A stretch of 64,000 nucleotides of DNA, from positions 1,465,501 through 1,529,500 of the forward strand of contig JARGXX010000115.1 in NCBI GenBank assembly GCA_030374765.1. The letters run 5' to 3'. Shown piece by piece: positions 11,542 to 22,708 of this stretch; position 1 is the stretch's first letter, and each line of letters begins with the position of its first letter. A program made the translations under genes and the position numbers. The notes under the pieces were generated by a model. The model made no database searches and had not been told where the DNA came from. It was given only the letters and a program-made list of their open reading frames with translations. The stretch is from Agarophyton chilense (Eukaryota > Rhodophyta > Florideophyceae > Gracilariales > Gracilariaceae).

Positions 11542-13368
11542 TCAAAGAGACGTGCGAGCACGCAGATTCTCGAGAAGCTGTGCGCGATCATCCTCAACTT
11601 GGTCAACGGGAAAGCCCGCATCTAAGAGGAACTGGCTCAGCGGATCCAAGCCTGGATCTTCGACCGGCACTGCACTCGGTTGTTGGGTAAACCCATGAGA
11701 GTACTCTTGAGCAACTCCCGTCGCGGCGGATTAATCGACGGAAGTCGATACGCCTGCCAGCTCTGGCTCGTCCTCGTAACCGAGTTCAGCCTCAGCTCCC
11801 GGCGCTTCCTCATACGGTTCCTCTCCGTTCTTGGATGGAGTAGCATCGTACACGTATTCAGTAAGCTGGTTCGGTGGCATGTCACGCGGGTTCTCCCGAA
11901 GAAAGCGAGCCTGCTCGGAGGTGATCAACTGGTGCGTCCAGGGGTCGTACCAAACGAAATCTCCAGCACTTGCTGTTCGTCCAGGAGAAGGGTCGTAGTG
12001 TCTTGCACGGGTTTCGCGAGCGGATTGATCAGCTGGCACTCCAGACCAGTCGACACCGTCGATTACACCCACAAGATGGAGGAAGTCGGCATGGTTCGCA
12101 CGGGATCCCAGGACAAGGGAAAGATCGAGTTCTCTCGCATACTTTCGCGCTGTGGGCGACATGTACCAAACTCGAAAGATATCATAAGCATCCCACAGGA
12201 GGGAGACGGCCATCTTGGCGATAAACTCGGTATAAACCACCGTCCAATATCCCGAGAACGGGTCGTTAACAAACGCGGACCCGATGTAGGAGATCGCCGG
12301 TGGGAGCTCCACAGGGCAACCAAGAGGACTCTTGATCGCCGCCCAATGCTCCGGAATACCGATGTAGCGCCCGAAGCGCGCGTTCCGCCGGATGCGGTCA
12401 ATCTCGATCATTTGATACGGCACCAAATTGCACAAACGTGATCGAGTACGACGTTCCCAACGGGGATAATCTCAATAGGGAATGTCAGGCTTTCGAAGGA
12501 AGTGGAACTCCGCACGGTGAAGAGGTTTCTGAAAGCAGAGAGCTGCATCACGCACACTGCGCACACCGCGCCAACCGCTAACATCGACTTCAACGAGTGT
12601 CTCGATATACGAGTAACCTTCACCGTCGGTACGGGCTTTCCAGGTATCTAGTTCCCAGTCCTGCGGGAGGAGAACCGTACTGGTGAATCGGTGAAGACGC
12701 TGGTAAATCAGCTTGGTGAACCGCGTACGGGCTTCGGACAAGGTTTCCGTTGAATATCGCGCAATCGCGTTGTCTGGCAAAGCAATATGGCTCGCCCAGT
12801 CGTCGCTATGAATCGCGTGTTCTGGAATACCGTCAGGGAAGTACCCACCGTGTACATACTGTTGTATCAACGCGTCATCGCGGATAGCAACTGGATCAAA
12901 CCAGGGCGCTTGAGCGAAAATTTCAACGTTGTCGAGAGGATCTCGTCCATAGAAATCCGCAGGGTGCGGGTAGCTCCGCTGAGCACGACGAGAAGTAGCT
13001 CGAATCACACCTGCAGAGGCGACGTAAGCCGCGTTCGGCATCGGAGCCACGGTTGGCTGAGGTAACGGTACCGACCGGAATCCGGTGTACGGGGTGGGGA
13101 ACGAACGGTATAGACCGAGTTGAGGAGTAGGCTGCGACGCAGAACCAGCAGTGTTTGACGGAGCCCCAGAAGGCACATCCTCAGAGGAGGGCTGAAACGG
13201 GTTGGACCCAGCGTTCGGATCCATCGCGAAAGATCGGGCTGAAGAGCGGTGAGGAGCAGAATGCTGTTCAGAACTGTAAGAGTTGGTCGGGCGGCGAGGA
13301 ATTCGTGATGACGACGAGTACCCGGAACACCGGTCCGACTGCGTATAAACGCTTCTTGCGTCCCCCAT
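11542..13368 (-). pseudogene. Antisense gene of element B (aORF, unknown function, fossil)
   Basis: A long coding region on the strand opposite to gag-pol, between the chromodomain and the 3' LTR. The N-terminal 300 codons (13368-12472) begin MGDARSVYTQSDRCSGY. A Ser/Pro-rich N-terminus is followed by a folded-looking part with YGRDPLDNVEIFAQAPWFDP, a basic ARTRFTKLIYQRLHRFTS segment, and DGEGYSYIETLVEVDVSGWR. Downstream pieces carry LVPYQMIEIDRIRRNARFGR and GDFVWYDPWTHQLITSEQAR, and end in an acidic Glu/Pro-rich tail. Element C has the same gene with very similar protein sequence. The start lies only 24 bp from the 3' LTR, so its promoter is probably inside that LTR. I see no signal peptide, membrane segment or known catalytic motif. 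It is broken by one or two changes. Confidence 0.75.
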
Positions 13369-13379
13369 GGTTCGCGCTT

Positions 13380-13392
13380 AACGAGGGGGGTA
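13380..13392 (+). other. Polypurine tract of element B
   Basis: AACGAGGGGGGTA immediately precedes the TG of the 3' LTR. A purine run at this place primes plus-strand DNA synthesis in LTR elements. Confidence 0.8.
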
Positions 13393-14059
13393 TGTAGTAT
13401 TCTACTATGTCGGGGAATCCGATAGGATGATTTTTCGCGAAGTCGCGGTTGGAACTCATAAGTGAGTGATGTCATCGAACTTGTGATATGAAACGGAACA
13501 CCGCGTAGAATGCCAGGAGGCAGGGTACATTAGTGGAACACGTGGCATCACGAGTGGAGTGGCTTGCAACGGCGCATGTAGGGGCGATCCACGTGGCAGG
13601 TTTTACTACCCTTTGTAGCTAGACGTCCATTAGGGACCATACCCATACTGTGGTTTGGCTAAGTGGCTGACCACTGGGTATTATTTATATATTTATTTGG
13701 GCACTCACCCTGGCACACAGTATATAGTGCACCAGAGGTGAGCGCGGATTCCAAGTAAAGGAGACAACATGGGCATCATGACTATTCTGGTCCTCGCTTA
13801 GGATTCCTTAACCGGAGATCCGGCCGAGCCATAATAGATAGTCAGCCCCCAAACCCTTCACGAGCCGTCTCGTACCTACGTTCCATCAACGTTTTACAGT
13901 TGCACTGTTCACCCTCGCTGGCGAGTAGTGGCCTTACACCCCACTTCCAGCTCGCTGGTGTTGTAGCTCTACCACCTCTTTTACTTCGCCGCAAGCGACC
14001 CATCGACAGTCCGAACGCTGTTGCAGGTGTCTGCTCTCTCCGTTGGAGCGGATACTACA
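13393..14059 (+). repeat. 3' LTR of element B (apparent recombinant)
   Basis: 667 bp, beginning TGTAGTATTC and ending GCGGATACTACA. The first half shares subfamily bases with the 5' LTR of B (for example GGAACACGTGGCATCACG), while both LTRs of C read GGGACACGTGGTATCACG there. In the second half, two bases (AAGT in place of AAGG near 13756, and GACTATTCTG) are shared with C's right LTR instead. The switch lies between about 13730 and 13756. Confidence 0.9.
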
Positions 14060-14064
14060 AAGGC
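14060..14064. repeat. Target-site duplication AAGGC right of element B
   Basis: AAGGC follows the TACTACA end of B's right LTR. Its partner is not at B's left but at the right of element C, where GCCTT (36003-36007) is the reverse complement. Confidence 0.9.
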
Positions 14065-14172
14065 TCATCGCATTAGGTAATTCGCAGAAATGTTACAAGG
14101 AAGGCCAATATAGAGCACCTTGGAAGAAATGCTCTAGCATTTGTCATAGATGGAAATGTCGACCATAGTTCT

Positions 14173-14857
14173 ATGGTTGACCACGAGTTTTTGAGCTATG
14201 TACCACTGGTTAGTTTCATCGAAAAAGAAAAGGGTACGTCAAATTTGTCATGTCTAAGTGCTGGAACTCTAAATAATACGCAATGGAAGGAAATTAAGAA
14301 GGAAATCGATAAATTTCACAAGCATGTATGTGGACACGCAAGCTTTACAAATTAAAAACTTCTTCTGGAAAGGAATAACCTTTTAGAATGACACAATAGC
14401 CTCGTATGTTGCAAGAACCATAAAAGAGTGCACATCTTGTCGTTCCACTGTTGTATTGCAACCTAATAGGAAGGTCTCGATCAGCTCTTTATCAAAGAGT
14501 TTCAAGGAGGTCCTGTGCGTGAATCACTTCAATCTGGATGAAATTCTCCTCATGCATTGCATGGATCTCGTTTCGAAATATTCAAAGGCATACATTGTTT
14601 CTTCTGCCAAGCTTTATGATGCAGTACTTGGATTTGAGGCCAGTTGGGACAGTCAGTTCTGGTATCCTGATTCAATTCAAGCGGACAAGGCTTTCCAAAT
14701 GGGCGAGTTCAAAGTTTACGCTGACAATATGGGTATTCAGATTCGTTCAGTTCTCCCTGGACGACACTCAAAGAACCCAATCGAGTCTAAAAACAGCATA
14801 ATTCGCAGTAAATTTCTGCGTCTGAAGGAAGCTGCTGGCTCAGAATTTGACTCATAG
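14173..14857 (+). pseudogene. Integrase region of copia element I (fossil)
   Basis: The N-terminal piece ends in an HKHVCGHAS segment of the zinc-binding GAG-pre-integrase type. The core piece has HFNLDEILLMHCMDLVSKYS with the first catalytic Asp context, then SIQADKAFQMGEFKVYADN, and ENKNSIIRSKF-like residues around the Glu position. In copia the integrase precedes RT, as here. It is a fossil in several pieces. Confidence 0.8.
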
Positions 14858-15126
14858 TGCTGCACACAAGGCAGTTTCTATATCAAATGATTTGTATGAT
14901 AATGACACTATGTCTGCCTTCGAATTAGCAAAGGATTTCACCAACCTCGTTGCTTCTGGCCCCCGGATTGTATTGTAGCTGATGATGTATTAGAAGCCCG
15001 TGAAAGGATGCAAGATCGCTGTAAGTTAGCTCTTATTCTGCGATCAATCGCAGTTCAAGAGTTACCTATTTCTGTTGGTGACCTTGTTGAGGTCTTCCAG
15101 AAGAAAGAGCCCGAAAAGAAGGGCTA

Positions 15127-17259
15127 ATGGTCAGTGGCTATACCAATCCTCTCTCTTTCAATTATGATGCCCTCTCTGTCTCTGTTCCTGGAAAGGCAGG
15201 ACGCCAAATGTCTATCGCTGTCGAAGACATGAGCCCTGCCATACCAAATAAGAGCCTTGCGCAATATGTGCAAGATGGTATTGACGAATTAGATGAGCTC
15301 CTTCACGAAAGATATTATGGTGTCACGGACCCTGATGTAAATGGCGCTGTAGAATCTTCTTATGAGGTTGAAAAACCTGCTGACGATGATTTTTCAACAG
15401 AGATCTCGAAGTCAAAACCTGCACTTGGTGACAGAATCTCTGTTTTTTGACCAATGGATGATCATTTCTACGATAGTATCGTGCACTCTACAGCAGACGA
15501 TGGACACCTAGAGATCCATTATGATGATGGTGACACAGAATGTTTAGATATGTCAAAGGAACATTGGAAATTTGCAAGTGCACTTCCTGCAAATGCTGGT
15601 AAAGTTCCAAGTGGTTTGGAGATTACTATTATTGAAAGCTCTGTGCTATTATCGATGCTAAACCGCTTTGGTAACAAACCATTTCTCATTCACCAGGCAC
15701 AAGGATTTGATCAGTTTCCTCTTGTCAATGCTTACAGAACGGAGGAGGAGACATTCCCGAACACTGTGCGACCTCTGCCTAAGAGTAAGGTTCCATCTGC
15801 GTTTAATATTATAAACAGTCATAAACTATACAATTTGAAAAAGAATGATGATGGTTCATTGAAGCTTAAAGCTAGCATAGCACCTCACGGTAATGAAGAC
15901 GATTTAAAGGACTCTCTACGCAAAGACTGTAGCACATGACTTCCTACAGGACTACGGATCCCCGAATTTATAGCTTCTCTCTTTGGGTGTACTCTGTACA
16001 AAGCTGACGTCAAGGCAGCATTTCTACAGACTGGCACAGCTCAGCGTGACGTGTACGTCATACCACCGAGGAAGAGTGAGATGACGGCCTCTCACCTTTG
16101 GCTTCTCTTAACTACGGCGTATGGATTGGTTAATGCTAACGCCAAGTGGCAAAATCAGTCTGACCAAGTTCTGTGTGATATTGGACTCACGCAATCCACC
16201 CATATTCCCGAGCTATTTTCCAAAAGGAAAATGGAATGCTTGTGCTAGTCGTCGCGAAGATTTTCGACGACTTGAAGGCAGAACGTGAAGGTAACCGGGC
16301 TATGGTTTTTCTAGAAAAGTTCAACAAAAAGTTTAAGTTTGGTGATGTTAACAGTGGACCTGGAAAACTTTGCTTCTTTGGTATTCATACAACCCAAAAC
16401 AATGACTTCACCATAGAAACTGATGAAAGTGATAAGCTTGATGGTGTAATCGAATATCCCCTCCCTAGACATCGCCGAAAGAAGTATGAATAGCCACTGA
16501 ATAAGATAGAGATGTCAGCACTTTCGTCTATCAACAGCTCGCTTGGACGGATAGGCACAGCTGCCTCTCCGTTTTGTTGATTCTACTCTAGCTATCTTCA
16601 GCAAAAGGCACCGGAAACTAAAGTGTGCCATTTGGTTGAGCAGGTTAACATTCTTAGAAAGCCCAAAAAGCTTGGCACCACAATTTCATATCCAAGACCA
16701 ACGGACGAAATGGAGCGAGAACTTTCTGTTCTTGTATTTTCTGATGCGTCAAGGATAGATGATGTTTGTCAATTAGGAGTTCTTACTGGTCTTTTGGTAG
16801 TAGAGATGATGAGTAACGCAATTTATCATCCTATCTCTTGGATTTCTCAGAAGTCTAAGAGACCAGTTTACGAGTGTGCCTACCGCCGAGATATTAACTT
16901 TTGGAGAGGAAATTGACGAAGGGAAGGTGATTGCCAATGCTTACTCTCAGTTGCTGGACATGTATATCCGTATGAGATTATGCGTAGATTCCAAGGATTT
17001 ATTTACTTCGATGTCAACTCAGAAAAACTCTATCGATATGTCTATCAGAGGTGACGTTAGTTGTATCAGGTATGAGTTTCAGACTGGTGTTGTAGAGAAG
17101 ATAGCCTGGATACTTGGAAACCCTAATCTGTCCGACCGTCTGACAAAGAAAGACAGTAGTCTTACGGATGCCCTGGAACGGACACTCTTCACAGATCGAC
17201 TCTCCATCGACGTAGACAGTGTCTCGGAAACAAAAAGTTCAGAGAAGAAATTTGGCTGA
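15127..17259 (+). pseudogene. RT and RNase H region of copia element I (fossil)
   Basis: Pieces in order: an acidic inter-domain linker (15127-15939), an RT segment with LYKADVKAAFLQTGTAQRD (about 15990-16050), a segment with IFDDLKAE at the catalytic aspartates (about 16258-16280), FFGIHTTQN, and an RNase H part (about 16640-17200) with VLVFSDASR and LTKKDSS near the end. The order integrase then RT is diagnostic of copia. It is broken many times. Confidence 0.8.
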
Positions 17260-17270
17260 AAGGGGAGGAA
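17259..17270 (+). other. Polypurine tract of copia element I
   Basis: AAAGGGGAGGAA directly precedes the TATTAA start of the 3' LTR, which fixes the LTR boundary. Confidence 0.8.
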
Positions 17271-17568
17271 TATTAAAACGATGACCGGTCATATTTGAAT
17301 TGCTCTGTAGTTTTTGTATTCGGGTTGCTTAATGATGCAACCTTCTGGTCGTCTTAATATCTTACATGGCAACCGTTTATGTCTCCTGGGGTGCTGTAGT
17401 TTGCATGTCTATGCTTCGTATGCATTGTTGTTTGCTACTTAATGTCTATCTGAGTCTTGATTGTAAAACCACGGGACAACGCTATCTCGGGCTTGGGTGT
17501 ACTTTGTTCTACACATTTTTTGTGTTATCGCCGTGTATCGATATCAGGTTACAGTCCAACTATTCTTA
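17271..17568 (+). repeat. 3' LTR of copia element I
   Basis: 298 bp, from TATTAAAACGATGACC to ...ACTATTCTTA. It pairs with 37255-37552, which is also 298 bp. Unusually, the ends are TATTAA...TTCTTA rather than TG...CA. The boundaries are supported by the polypurine tract and by the outer GAGAT duplication. Confidence 0.9.
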
Positions 17569-17573
17569 GAGAT
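17569..17573. repeat. Target-site duplication GAGAT of copia element I
   Basis: GAGAT follows the 3' LTR. Its complement ATCTC (37553-37557) borders the 5' LTR some 20 kb away in the opposite orientation. Confidence 0.85.
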
Positions 17574-19875
17574 AGCCTTGTTACTATTTAGTATAGATGA
17601 CTACAGTCAACTCCCTACTTTAGCAGAAGTAAACTACATATAAAAATACAGAAACTAACCAGAAGTGCTGGGCGCACACGTATAAACCTCGTATACTCGA
17701 CCAGTCCGTCGGCCAATGATTTATCCTTTTCGAAAGCGGACAAGCGTAGGATTAAGAGTTAAATATGCTATTATACGATTTCTTGAAAAAAAAATGCCAC
17801 AAATCTACGTTAAAGTGCTAAACGCTTTACAATATGATGCCAAGTGAAACATGAAAATATGTTTCACACTACAAAAAAGAGCAAAAGATTCTTTTTAAAG
17901 AGCGTAATAGAACTTGTCGTATGTATTCTTGCGCTAAACAGGCCTATCAGAAATTTTACCGAACAAAGTTAGTTTTCGCACAAATACACAGTCATCATAA
18001 ATGAATAAAATTGCTTCAAATTTCTTTTGCAAATCTTTTGAAAAAGAATGATGAGCTTTTCATAGAGGCATTTTGGTGAGGCATCTGCAATGTTTTGGAA
18101 TGGTATAACTAAAGAAGAAGCAATTGAAATTGCGTTTATTGAGACTAAAATGGAATCAAAACAGCATGCTGAAGTTTCAGAAAATTATTTGTAACGTTTT
18201 GCCTAGTGTATGTATGGAGTGAATGATGTTTTTCGGCAAAAATATACGCTTGTACGAAGTGTGTAGCCGTCGGGCAAATAAAAAGCCCTCTGAGGGGGGG
18301 GGGGGGGTGGTGGTTCGTAGCTATTGTTAGAGAACTTCGTTTGGGTTGAGGAAAGCAGGGCGGGTTGTGCTTTACGATGGAACATGCTGAGGATTCAGAT
18401 GGTGAGAGAGAAAAGCTAACAAAGAAGGAACGTGCTACTCTAAATACGAAGTCAGCCGGAAGTTGTGTTTGTTCGTCCAAAAAGTTAGTTGTGAAAGGAG
18501 GGCTGTGCTTACAGCATGTGTCCGGTAGATAACTGTTCGAACGCACGAAATGGACGTAAGCTGCAAGGACAGACAGGTCGTGCGTTGCTGGAAATATGCT
18601 TCAAAGTGAAATATTATGAAACAGTAGATATATGGTTCAAATAAAACTGTTATGGATTGACCATCAAACAATTCTGATCAAAAACCGAATGAACACGTTT
18701 AAGGAGTGTTTTATTAAATGGTGTATGCGCAAGTGGGACAATTGAGTACATTTTTAGTGTTGACGAATTGTATCATGATTTGTTGGCACAACATTAGCTC
18801 AAATACTTCTCTTCTGTTTATTAAATAAATGCCAAGACGCAATATAAGTGTCATTCAGAATAAAGGAGCCAACATAAACTAGTGAAAGCTTTTTAGAGAG
18901 TATAAATGATTAAGAGATATGTTTTTGAAACTTGGAATTCTTGTTGTGTTGTTTTGCTCAGGTGTTCTGCAGTCGAAAAGGGAATTTATGAAAATTCTGT
19001 GCAAGGGGCATGTTTTTTAAACAGAATTTATATATGTATATTGCATGGTTGTATGCAAAGAGAGTTGGAGACGATGATGGATTACAGAACTAACTCTTTT
19101 TCCAACCAAGCACAACGATTTTCATAGTTGGTTTCTTGCTATCTCTTCTCAATCAGTTCATGATGAATCCCAAAAATACACTTCTTTTTCCGATGTAATA
19201 CTTACTTTTTATTGTTCTAAATCACCAAATATACATGTTAAAGTCCAACAAAAGATGGTTAAGATGACCACCTACACATATTTAAATATCCTTTAGAATA
19301 GTCAACACTATCTGTTAACAGAATGAAGGTAACCAGGATGATTATCTATACAACTATTAAAAATATTCGAAAATGGTGGTTGGCGATTTTGGTGTCTGTC
19401 TTTAAAGAATATGCCCACTATTACTCCAACCATGAAAACTTTGTGCAATTAAAACGTGTGTCAATCACTGTTCAGCCGAATAGTTTCCTCTTGAACAATC
19501 GGGCATGGATTAAATTATGGTATCGTTATTTATTAATGTGGATACCAAATTCTGACACTACTTTGGAACAAATTTATATGAACTCAAACGGTAAATCTAT
19601 CGTATTCGAAATTATCGTGGAATCATTTGCTTCTCTCCAGAAATGACCCTGAAAACAGCGAGAAAAGTGGTATGGTATGTCAAAATGTTCTATTTCTTTG
19701 AGATGAGGTGAAATTCACTTCAACATCTTTTACTTTACAAACAGGAAAACCAAACGAAAACAAAGCACTTAAATGCCTCTAAAAAAGAAAACATAAAAAT
19801 GTTTATTAAGTAAAAATCACATAAATCATTCAAGGTATGCACCTCAGTTCCTTCTTAATCTTACCTTAACCAATC
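17574..19875. other. AT-rich stretch, no gene recognised
   Basis: The base composition drops well below that of the surrounding elements. Reading frames here are short or low in complexity. A 107-codon plus-strand frame at 19323-19646 has no family resemblance that I can see. A run of 14 G lies at 18294-18307. This is probably original flanking DNA into which copia I inserted. Confidence 0.6.
18294..18307 (+). repeat. Homopolymer run of 14 G
   Basis: Fourteen consecutive G followed by TGGTGG. Such a run is prone to length errors and could form a G-rich fold. No gene context is evident. Confidence 0.9.
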
Positions 19876-20808
19876 TTAGCCCACTTGGACATGAGAAATA
19901 CTGTTACGCCTGGCATAGTTGTCGTCCGGAGCCTTCCAATCGACATAAAGTACGCTGCTTCCGTCTTCGAAGTCTATAACAGTTTGCTGAGGTATGTGGG
20001 TTTTGTCTTTGAAAGGAAGCCTCATGTTATTAAATGACTTCATTGTATCAGAAGAACATCGCCTAATACTCCTCGAAGATTTTTCAAACCCAGTAGTTCT
20101 AAGATGGTACTTTTTCATTGGATCAAAGTACTTAGAGAGCCACAGTTTGTGAAGAATTCGAGCATCATTCATTGATGAGAGCCAATCTACAACCATATCA
20201 AAAACATTTACATTACCTATGACTTGAGTAAGGATATCATTTCCCCTTACGCCGGAGGGCAACAATATTGCCATAGAGACAAATTGCACTATCGGGTCCG
20301 TATCATTCCACTTTTTTTTTAACACAATGGAAAAAATTCTCCAGGCTGCAGCACTAAAGTTGAAGACAATAGATCATCTTCTTCAGAAGATTGACTCTCT
20401 TCTGCTTCGAAGTCTTCTTCATCATCAATGCGACGTTTCGAAACAATCTGAGCGCGAGTAGAACATTTTTTTGTTCAAAAAGACTGCCATCAAATCATCT
20501 GCTTCCCAAAAAATTTTCAGTAATCATTTTATTGATTTCATAAGTAGTTAGGATCATAGCAGAATGGGTTTTTCTAGCTTTAAACTTCTTATCCTATTTA
20601 AACTTGACTGAACGGCTGCTGCGTGAAACAGCTGAAAAACGAGATCTATTTTTTGCACTTCCGATGCACTTTCGACACCTGTTAAGTCTCCAAAACCAAA
20701 CATCTGATGATTTCTCCGATCTGCTTCTGCCTCGCTGGTTATTTGAGTTTTTTTTGGGTGTGGAGCCATCTGTTGTGTAATGAAATGAGGGATGCTCTCG
20801 TCGAACAA
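19876..20808 (-). pseudogene. Unrecognised protein-coding remnant
   Basis: Two minus-strand frames (20808-20554 and 20325-19876), separated by a short stretch encoding an acidic Glu/Asp/Ser run. The upstream piece has HFITQQMAPHPKKTQITSEA and NHQMFGFGDLTGVESASEVQ. The downstream piece has VRGNDILTQVIGNVNVFDMV, LHKLWLSKYFDPMKKYHLRT, and ends DFEDGSSVLYVDWKAPDD. The residue use and hydrophobic spacing look like genuine protein rather than a chance frame. I do not recognise the family. It may be a DNA-transposon gene or a broken host gene. The frame changes between the pieces, and an intron or frameshift could explain that. Confidence 0.5.
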
Positions 20809-22328
20809 GAAGGCCAGTCTAAAGAGTTCCTAATTTAAAGTTGTTTAAATCCCCAAATTCAGTAACAATGGATCCTTTAACACAGCTCTCGTGTAAAATG
20901 GGCTGCGACCAGTGCTGTTGAATTAGAACCAATGATACAAAAAAAGTTTGATTGAGTTCTTTAGGCACACAAAAAATGCAATCCCTAAACATCTCATATT
21001 TGCATGGCCGTTTTCATATTCAATGCACTGTTCATTTCATTTTGCGGATGTACAGAACTCTGACATGTATTAATCTGAGAAACGATCCATGCCAGCATAA
21101 GGCATGAATGAAATTGAGAATATGTCCGAAAGATCACAAAGAGATCATGTTGCGGAATATATTGACGTTTCGAAAGATAGCGCGCTTCCCGCAAAAATCT
21201 TAACATATATGCGATATCTGTAAATTTTCTGACAAATAAGGACGTCAATTATATTTTCACACATAGATCTGAAGGACAAAATTCATGCCTACTCCTTATA
21301 AAGAATTGTTTCTTTGAAAAGAAGCCACATGAAGTTGTGCAGAAGCCATAAAAACTTGACATTCATATCTATTCTGCCAGAAATAGCAATATGTGGTACA
21401 TTCTAGCGGTCTCAATCGTTTAAAAATATTAGGGATTCAACGGTTTTAGATTCACCTTTTTTTCTGTATTTATATTCCATTATTTTTGTTTTCCGTTCTA
21501 AACTGTAGTCATGCGAACGTTCAAGAGAGGTTATAGCGTACCCTGAACATTTCGAAAGACTATGTCAACATGTTCAGATGCTGAAGAGCTTTGCTTTGAT
21601 ATATTTACTGTTACTTTATATGAAAGGAATACAGCCTATCTTCATTCTGAACTTCAATTCATGGTTTCTTTGAAACCACCCTGTTGCCTGCTATTTGTAA
21701 AGTTTTCATAACTACATGCCAATTAAACAAAAGACTAAGATCTCTTCGTTCAATCTAAAATTTTGCGATTACTGGGCAAATGTTTTTCTTGAATTTGTTG
21801 GAATTCAAAATATAACTTGCTTTCGAATCTCGAGAATAGAATGAAAAACTTTAAGAAAAGCAGTTTTACAATCCAATACAATCGTATCTAACACAACGGA
21901 CCGAAAAAGTGCAAAAAAAGCGACCTTTTAAGGGGAAATTGTGTGCAAAACAAGCGTATTCGAAAGTGGGAAAGCTCCACAAAGACCACAGGATTTTGCT
22001 CATTTGTTGGCGTCACATATTCAACTTGCACTCATCTTTGGAATTTTTTACGTAGTGTATTTTCACAAGCAGAAAGGCCGCAGAATATGCTTTGGGCTTT
22101 GCATTTTCTAAGGTAATACTTTTCTGGGCATGTTCATAGTTCCTCAACAGTGGGGAACGAAAAATTACGAAAATGTGTGATATGCTGCCATGACAAAGCG
22201 CAACCCTTTACGTGTACAGTTGTTTAGTCAATGCACAGCACAATATGGCGTACTGGCGTTAACTGCGGAAGAAGATGTCGTAGACAACTTCTACTTCCAA
22301 AGTATTTCTCAAAGGTCGTGTTAGTTTA
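20809..22328. other. AT-rich stretch, no gene recognised
   Basis: A few short frames (for example 84 codons at 21248-20994, minus) show no family resemblance. I see no repeats, RNA genes or terminal structures here. Confidence 0.5.
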
Positions 22329-22708
22329 TTAAACAACAACTGGAAACAAAAGAATGTCGTCTTTTATGGTTAACTGCGTAAGATTGACAATTAAATTGAA
22401 ACAAATGAAATGCAGATTCAGACGATGGCGCAAACGATTTCCCAGAATAAGATATTGTTTGAAGCGACGATTAACAGTTTCGTGTCTTGCGCGAATGACG
22501 TACTGCACTCTGCCGTCTGAATCTTGCAATCCTGATTGAGTACAACATTTTGCGTTCGCAAAGCCACCATCGGCTACTATTCGTTCGCCTTTTATAATGG
22601 CAATCTTAAGACTTAACTGAAAGATCTTCAGGTCTGGTTGGGATCCACATAGAAAAAATCCCTGAATCCATACGATATCTCTCGTCGCAATTGCTAGGGC
22701 TACCTCAA
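22329..22708 (-). pseudogene. PIF/Harbinger-like (DDE_Tnp4 type) transposase, C-terminal part
   Basis: Minus-strand coding that ends at the TAA at 22329-22331. Order: VALAIATRDIVWIQGFFLCG, then GERIVADGGFANAKC with the second catalytic Asp, then RARHETVNRRFKQYLILGNR carrying the catalytic Glu, then LHFICFNLIVNLTQLTI. This is the classic tail of an IS5/Harbinger-type transposase. The N-terminal part with the first Asp is missing, because the LTR of family I copy 1 begins at 22709 inside the gene. The reading frame is open to the break point. No terminal inverted repeat was found. Above-average confidence rests on the ADGG and RHETVN motifs. Confidence 0.8.

Larger units (their letters stand above)
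3374..14059 (+). mobile_element. Element B: Ty3/gypsy chromovirus, family II (fossil)
   Basis: A 10.7-kb plus-strand LTR retrotransposon. Order: 5' LTR (3374-4040), primer-binding site, gag, protease, RT, RNase H, integrase, linker with chromodomain, a short repeat array, an antisense gene, polypurine tract and 3' LTR (13393-14059). Both LTRs are 667 bp and begin TGTA and end TACTACA. By eye they differ at about 30 positions (about 4 percent), suggesting a moderately old insertion. The coding part looks nearly whole, with perhaps half a dozen breaks. Its two flanking duplications do not match each other, which is explained by recombination with element C. The combination of CCHC gag, RT-RH-IN order and C-terminal chromodomain places it in the chromovirus branch. 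Confidence 0.95.
14060..17568 (+). mobile_element. Copia element I, integrase-to-3' LTR half (fossil)
   Basis: A plus-strand Ty1/copia half-element that starts abruptly at the right edge of element B. It holds the end of the GAG-pre-integrase domain, the integrase, RT, RNase H, a polypurine tract and a 298-bp 3' LTR. The 5' LTR and gag lie at 36003-37552 in the opposite orientation. The outer ends of the two halves carry the same target-site duplication (GAGAT, 17569-17573 and its complement at 37553-37557), so they are one insertion. It is heavily broken, by about a dozen changes. Motifs such as VKAAFLQTGTAQRDVYVIPP resemble the copia clade reported from red algae and aquatic animals. Confidence 0.9.

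Noticed and set aside
18145-18546. A 133-codon minus-strand frame across the poly-G run
   Set aside because: Low-complexity proline run from poly-G on the other strand, with no family resemblance.
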